DNA from: Mycolicibacterium rhodesiae
GTDB lineage: Bacteria > Actinomycetota > Actinomycetes > Mycobacteriales > Mycobacteriaceae
Length of the DNA: 42,779 bases
NCBI RefSeq assembly: GCF_002086695.1
Contig: NZ_MVIH01000024.1
Location: forward strand, 1-42,779
Reading direction: 5' to 3'
Of this stretch, positions 39,174 to 42,779 are shown piece by piece. Both the position numbers and the translations under genes were made by a program. Each line of letters begins with the position of its first letter. The stretch's first letter is position 1. The notes beneath the pieces are model-generated. The model was given only the letters and a program-made list of their open reading frames with translations. It was not told the origin of the DNA and searched no databases.

Positions 39174-39656
39174 GGGAGCTGCCATTGCGGGAGCGAGGCT
39201 GACGTTTCGTGCGAAATCTCTCTGGTCATCAGCCGCAACCGGGCGGACTCCCCCGCAAGCGACCGCACCGCCGCTTCGGCTTTTATTTAAGCGTGGCAAA
39301 TACTTGTGTCTAACATCAGTTCGTTGCCGAAAACTAAATGACAGGTGAGGCGTAGCGCCTGCGGACCGGTACACAACGGAGTCGATCGCGGTGCGAGCCC
39401 GGCGCGCAAAGCGACCGAAGTTGCACTCCGGCGCCAACTCATTGCAACCGGCTGAAGTGAGTGAATAGCTGCAGATTCGGAACGGCCCGCGAACCAACAC
39501 GGGTCCAGCCGACCGCCGACCGCGCGAGCGATCCGCCGTGACGCTTTGCCCACTGACTGAAAAGCGTGGGTGAATATCCGTCAGAAAAGCTGTAAGCTCC
39601 ATCCGCATCGCGTACGGTCACAGCCAGCAAAGATATCTACTTCATGAGGCGTGCAG
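39174..39656. promoter_or_regulatory. Spacer between the two repeat-protein genes
   Basis: 483 nt with no convincing coding frame. The long minus-strand frame here runs antisense into the first repeat gene and has no recognisable protein. GTACGGTCAC followed by AGCCAGCAAAGA (39612-39633) repeats the element upstream of the first gene. GAGG (39645-39648) precedes the second start. Confidence 0.45.
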
Positions 39657-40769
39657 ATGAATCAGGTTCGCGCTCGAGGCGGTACGTTGCTGTGCACCCT
39701 CCTTTCCGGCGCGCTTGCCATCGGCACCCTTGGTGAAGCCCCCGCAGCGCAGGCAAGTTGCATCTCGGCTTTCGGCATAGGAAATGGTGGCGGTTGCACG
39801 AGCAACCTGACCAGTTTCGCCATAGGGATCGGTACCAATGCGACCGCCGATGCCGGCAACGGCTTCTTCAGCACCGCGGTCTCCTTCGGCAACAACGCGG
39901 TCTCCGCGACCACGCTCAGCTTCCTCAGCTTCGCGGTTGCGGTGGGCGACTACGCGAGGGCTTCGACGCTCCCCGGATTTCTGAACATCGCCTGGCAACA
40001 AGGGCCGGGGAGCTCCGCAGCGATGGGTGCGCTCAACTTCGCGATAGGGGTTCTGACGAGCGGCAGCGGGTCGCAGTCAACAGGTGTCGCCGGCGTCGGC
40101 AACATTGCCTTTCAGATAGGGCCGGGCACCATGACGAATATTGGCAGCCTCAACCTCACACTTGCGAGCGCCACCGGAGGAAGCGGATCAAAAGCAACGA
40201 GCGCTGGTGGCTTCGGGAATCTTGCGCTCAACATCGGTAACGCTGGGACCGCTCTGACCCAGGGTTTTCTGAGCTCCGCCACCAATATCTTGGGCGATAG
40301 CATCGTGAAAGCACTGGGCATCCTGACCGCTGCCGGGAATCTCCTCGGCAACGGAAACCTCGTAACCTCTGCCGGCCCCTACCCCAACACCACGTTGAGC
40401 CTGGCGTTCAACTTCTTCGGCGACAACAACACCGTGACTGCCGGGTGGGGGCCTTTCGCCATCGCGGGTGCGATTTCACAGAACCTGCGCACCATTACGC
40501 GGTCCCTGCCAGGGGTCAATGTCAACGGGATTATGGCCGGTGGAGCTGCCGCCGTCGGCAGCAGCAGGAAAGCCGCACCGGCCGCAGCCGGCACCAATAC
40601 AGAGACCACGACGACGACGTCCGCTTCCAGCGGAAAGAAGGCCAGTGCGTCGAACACCCGCGTCGTCGGACAGAGGAAGTCTCCTGCCACCGCGCGGACC
40701 GGCGGCGGCAACAAGAAGGCTGCTGGTTCAGCACGGCCTGGTATTTCTGGCAAGAAATCCGCTGAATAG
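39657..40769 (+). CDS. Exported beta-roll-like repeat protein, second of a tandem pair
   Basis: 370 aa from ATG 39657 (GAGG upstream; GTG 39651 also possible). The signal peptide ends APAAQA before SCISAFGIGNGGGCTSNLTSFAIGIG, nearly the same mature start as the first paralogue (NCFSAFGLNNGNGCTSNLTTLAIAIG). It carries the same GxGN-hAhQIGPG and NILGD/NLLGNGN repeats. The tail is shorter, Thr/Ser-rich then strongly basic (RKAAPAAAG, SSGKKASAS, GKKSAE). Tandem duplication and divergence are clear. The two conserved Cys near the mature N-terminus may form a disulphide. Function unknown. Confidence 0.75.
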   Translation: MNQVRARGGTLLCTLLSGALAIGTLGEAPAAQASCISAFGIGNGGGCTSNLTSFAIGIGTNATADAGNGFFSTAVSFGNNAVSATTLSFLSFAVAVGDYARASTLPGFLNIAWQQGPGSSAAMGALNFAIGVLTSGSGSQSTGVAGVGNIAFQIGPGTMTNIGSLNLTLASATGGSGSKATSAGGFGNLALNIGNAGTALTQGFLSSATNILGDSIVKALGILTAAGNLLGNGNLVTSAGPYPNTTLSLAFNFFGDNNTVTAGWGPFAIAGAISQNLRTITRSLPGVNVNGIMAGGAAAVGSSRKAAPAAAGTNTETTTTTSASSGKKASASNTRVVGQRKSPATARTGGGNKKAAGSARPGISGKKSAE

Positions 40770-40989
40770 CCACGAGGTTGCCGCAACGCGGCTATTAGCA
40801 CCTTTCTCTGTTAATTTCTTGGGACTCACGACCTCGCAAACGAGGGCGATTGTCACAGACAAGCTACTTAAACTGCGGCTTTAGACCCAAGCTTCAGGCA
40901 TGACACAGCAGTTACCAAGAATCCCCATCATCGAGATGGTTCGTTGCTAAACTCCCGAACTTGTACCAAGTGCCAAGTGGGAGCAAACC

Positions 40990-42779
40990 ATGGCTGGAAG
41001 GCACCGTGCGACGGGGCGGACGAAAGCCGATGCGACCTGTCGCGCGCAGCAACGGCACAGCAGAGTCTCCCTGTGGCTTGGAACCGGTGCCTTCACATTC
41101 GGATTCTGTGCGACGCTTGCCGCCGCGACCGGCGTCGCCCACGCAGATTCCCCCTCTGACGCCTCGCCTCAACACGACACGAGCGCGAAAGCCGCAACCA
41201 CCGGCCGCACCGCGCCATCGCAGCGCCGGACTACAGGCAACGTAAGTCCCCGCAGCGGCCCGACGCCGAGTCTCCCCGGCTCCCCTCTCCCTCAGCGCCC
41301 GCCCGCCAGCCCAGCCCGTTCGACGCGGCACGTCCCGTCCCTATCCGGGGTTTCGCTGCCCTCCCCCAATAGTCTGGTGGCCGCCAAAACACCGAGAGCA
41401 AACGCGTACGTCGACCCCATCACGGTGCTGACCGGCCGGCCGCTCGTCGGCAACGGTGCCGACGGGACAGCGGATAGCCCGAACGGGAAGCCCGGTGGGT
41501 GGTTCTTCGGCAATGGCGGCGACGGCTGGTCTGCGCCGACAGGATCCGGGTTGGCGGGCGGCAATGGCGGCTTGGCCGGGCTCATCGGGAATGGCGGCAA
41601 AGGTGGCAACGGCACCGACGGTCAGGCCGGCGGCAACGGCGGATCGGCACTCTGGTTCGGCTCCGGTGGTGTAGGCGGGACCGGGGGGGACGCCACCGTT
41701 TCCGGTCAGGCCGGCGGCAACGGCGGCGCGGGCGGTCAAGGCGGGCTGATCGGTGGCGGCAACAGCGGCGACGGCGGTAACGGCGGCAACGGTCTCGGTA
41801 GCGGGAAGGGCGGAGCCGGCGGAGCCGGCGGAGCCGGCGGCTATCTCAACCTGCCCGGGACGGGCGGCAACGGTGGCAACAGCGGGACCGGTACCGGCGG
41901 CACCGGCGGCACCGGCGGCGGCGGCATGCTCTTCGGCGGAGCCGGCGGTCAGGGCGGGACCGGCGGCACGGGTGGCGCCGGTGGCACCGGTGGCGTGGCG
42001 GTCAGCTACGGCTTCGGAAACGCCGTCGGCGGAGTCGGCGGAAAGGGGGGCACCGGCACTCTCGGCGCGGGCGGTGACGGCGGCGACGGCGGCACCGCGA
42101 TCATGGGTCCCTACGACTTCACGCTCAACAGCACAGTGCCGGTTCCCGTGGGCACGGCCATCGGCGCGGTCGGCGGCGACGGCGGCATTGGAGCAACAGT
42201 CGGAGGGAACGGCGGAACCGGCGGGGCCGCCTACAACTACCTCTCCACCGGGTCAGCCACCGGCGGCGCAGGCGGCAAAGGGGCCAACAGTGTGGGAGCA
42301 GCCCTCGCGGGCGGCGCAGGTGGAGACGGCGGGTTCGCCTACGGCGCCAGCGGCACCGGCGGAGCAGGCGGCGCTGGCGGCAACGGCGTCGCTGCCGGTG
42401 ACGGGACCGACGGCATCGACTCGGCAACTGCACCCACCGCCGGGGGTCAGGGCGCCACTGGCGGCGCAGGCGGCGCCGGCGGCAATGGCGGCGTAGGCCT
42501 GCTCGGAGCCACCGGTGGGCAAGGCGGGAACGGCGGTGCCGGCGGTGCAGGCGGAAACGGCGGAAACGGTGGCTCGAACACCGGAAGCTCGGGCGGCAGC
42601 GGCGCGGCCGGTGGCCAGGGCGGCACCGGCGGCGCAGGCGGCGCCGCGGGCAGCGGCGGCAGCAATGGCGGCGCCAACGGCAGCATGGGCGCCGGTGGCG
42701 CCGGCGGCCACGGTGGCAATGGGGGCAACGGCGCTGCAGGCACCAATGGCACGAGCGGCACCTCGGCCACCGCCGGTGG
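40990..42779 (+). CDS. Exported PGRS-repeat protein without PE domain (3' truncated by window)
   Basis: At least 596 codons from ATG 40990 (GGAG upstream), open to the window end. The N-terminus is a basic segment and signal peptide (VSLWLGTGAFTFGFCATLAAATGVAHA, then DSPSDAS), not a PE domain. A Pro/Ser/Thr-rich linker of about 90 residues follows. Then comes NAYVDPITVLTGRPLVGNGADG and GGWFFGNGGDGW, the usual entry into a PGRS domain, and continuous GGxGG/GGNGG repeats to the edge. PGRS domains bind calcium and sit at the mycobacterial surface in studied members. The signal peptide implies Sec export rather than ESX-5. Frame checked by hand at 41401. Confidence 0.88.
   Translation, partial: MAGRHRATGRTKADATCRAQQRHSRVSLWLGTGAFTFGFCATLAAATGVAHADSPSDASPQHDTSAKAATTGRTAPSQRRTTGNVSPRSGPTPSLPGSPLPQRPPASPARSTRHVPSLSGVSLPSPNSLVAAKTPRANAYVDPITVLTGRPLVGNGADGTADSPNGKPGGWFFGNGGDGWSAPTGSGLAGGNGGLAGLIGNGGKGGNGTDGQAGGNGGSALWFGSGGVGGTGGDATVSGQAGGNGGAGGQGGLIGGGNSGDGGNGGNGLGSGKGGAGGAGGAGGYLNLPGTGGNGGNSGTGTGGTGGTGGGGMLFGGAGGQGGTGGTGGAGGTGGVAVSYGFGNAVGGVGGKGGTGTLGAGGDGGDGGTAIMGPYDFTLNSTVPVPVGTAIGAVGGDGGIGATVGGNGGTGGAAYNYLSTGSATGGAGGKGANSVGAALAGGAGGDGGFAYGASGTGGAGGAGGNGVAAGDGTDGIDSATAPTAGGQGATGGAGGAGGNGGVGLLGATGGQGGNGGAGGAGGNGGNGGSNTGSSGGSGAAGGQGGTGGAGGAAGSGGSNGGANGSMGAGGAGGHGGNGGNGAAGTNGTSGTSATAG
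41440..42779 (+). repeat. PGRS repeat tract
   Basis: About 1.3 kb of GGCGG(C/A)AACGGCGG-type repeats coding for Gly-Gly-X triplets, with occasional non-repeat islands (for example 42115-42160). Such tracts recombine and vary in length between strains and are prone to assembly error. Confidence 0.9.

Noticed and set aside
39084..39608. 174-aa minus-strand frame between the repeat-protein genes
   Set aside because: It overlaps the 3' end of the first repeat gene antisense, has no recognisable domain and shows Arg/Ala-rich shadow composition.
41440..42779. Minus-strand proline-rich frames in the PGRS tract
   Set aside because: They are the complement of GGxGG repeats; the plus frame has a signal peptide, ribosome site and known domain pattern.

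Overview
The window is a chromosomal segment of a mycobacterium, probably a non-tuberculous (Mycolicibacterium-like) species. GC content is high. From right to left on the minus strand the gene order is tRNA-Arg, argS, lysA, hom, thrC, thrB, rho, rpmE, prfA, prmC, sua5, wecA, atpI, atpBEFHAGDC, a DUF2550 gene, murA and the rRNA leader. From memory, this is the order of the Rv1292-Rv1315 region of M. tuberculosis. Other mycobacterial marks are the fused b-delta ATP synthase subunit, the C-terminal extension of AtpA, the gamma-subunit loop, a MurA with Asp in place of the catalytic Cys, and a PGRS protein at the right edge.

Layout. (1) 1-188: promoter and antitermination leader of an rRNA operon that runs off the left edge. 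(2) 189-2540: murA, a divergent PduO-type cobalamin adenosyltransferase, and a DUF2550 membrane protein. (3) 2558-14865: the complete F1Fo ATP synthase operon, with the upstream wecA-sua5-prmC-prfA-rpmE genes packed by 4-nt overlaps or short gaps. (4) 15010-18276: a FadD-type acyl-CoA ligase, a divergent TetR regulator and a secreted lipoprotein lying between rpmE and rho, genes that are adjacent in M. tuberculosis. (5) 18328-27015: rho with a long disordered, repeat-bearing N-terminal insert, then the threonine/lysine operon (thrB, thrC, hom, lysA) and argS.

(6) 27234-37334: an integrated element of about 10.05 kb in the 3' half of tRNA-Arg(CCG), bounded by perfect 47-bp direct repeats (attL and attR). 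It looks like a phage satellite or a phiRv1/phiRv2-type minimal prophage. It carries a tyrosine integrase, an excisionase-type HTH gene and a replication initiator whose coding sequence holds six iteron-like repeats followed by an AT-rich patch (a lambda O-like internal origin). A chain of tiny overlapping ORFs and an HK97-type major capsid protein follow. I see no recognisable large terminase, portal, protease, tail or lysis gene. Cargo genes are a two-gene minus-strand cassette containing a voltage-sensor domain without a pore, a possible HEPN-type protein beside the integrase, a secreted DUF732-like protein and unknown genes. Operator-like repeats lie at each regulatory point, and matching 22-bp candidate integrase arm sites lie near both ends.

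(7) 37335-42779: host DNA again, with two tandem paralogous exported proteins of beta-roll-like repeats that share a promoter-proximal element, then an exported PGRS-repeat protein without a PE domain that runs off the right edge. The strongest candidates for something undescribed are the capsid-bearing satellite, its internal iteron origin and its pore-less voltage-sensor cassette.
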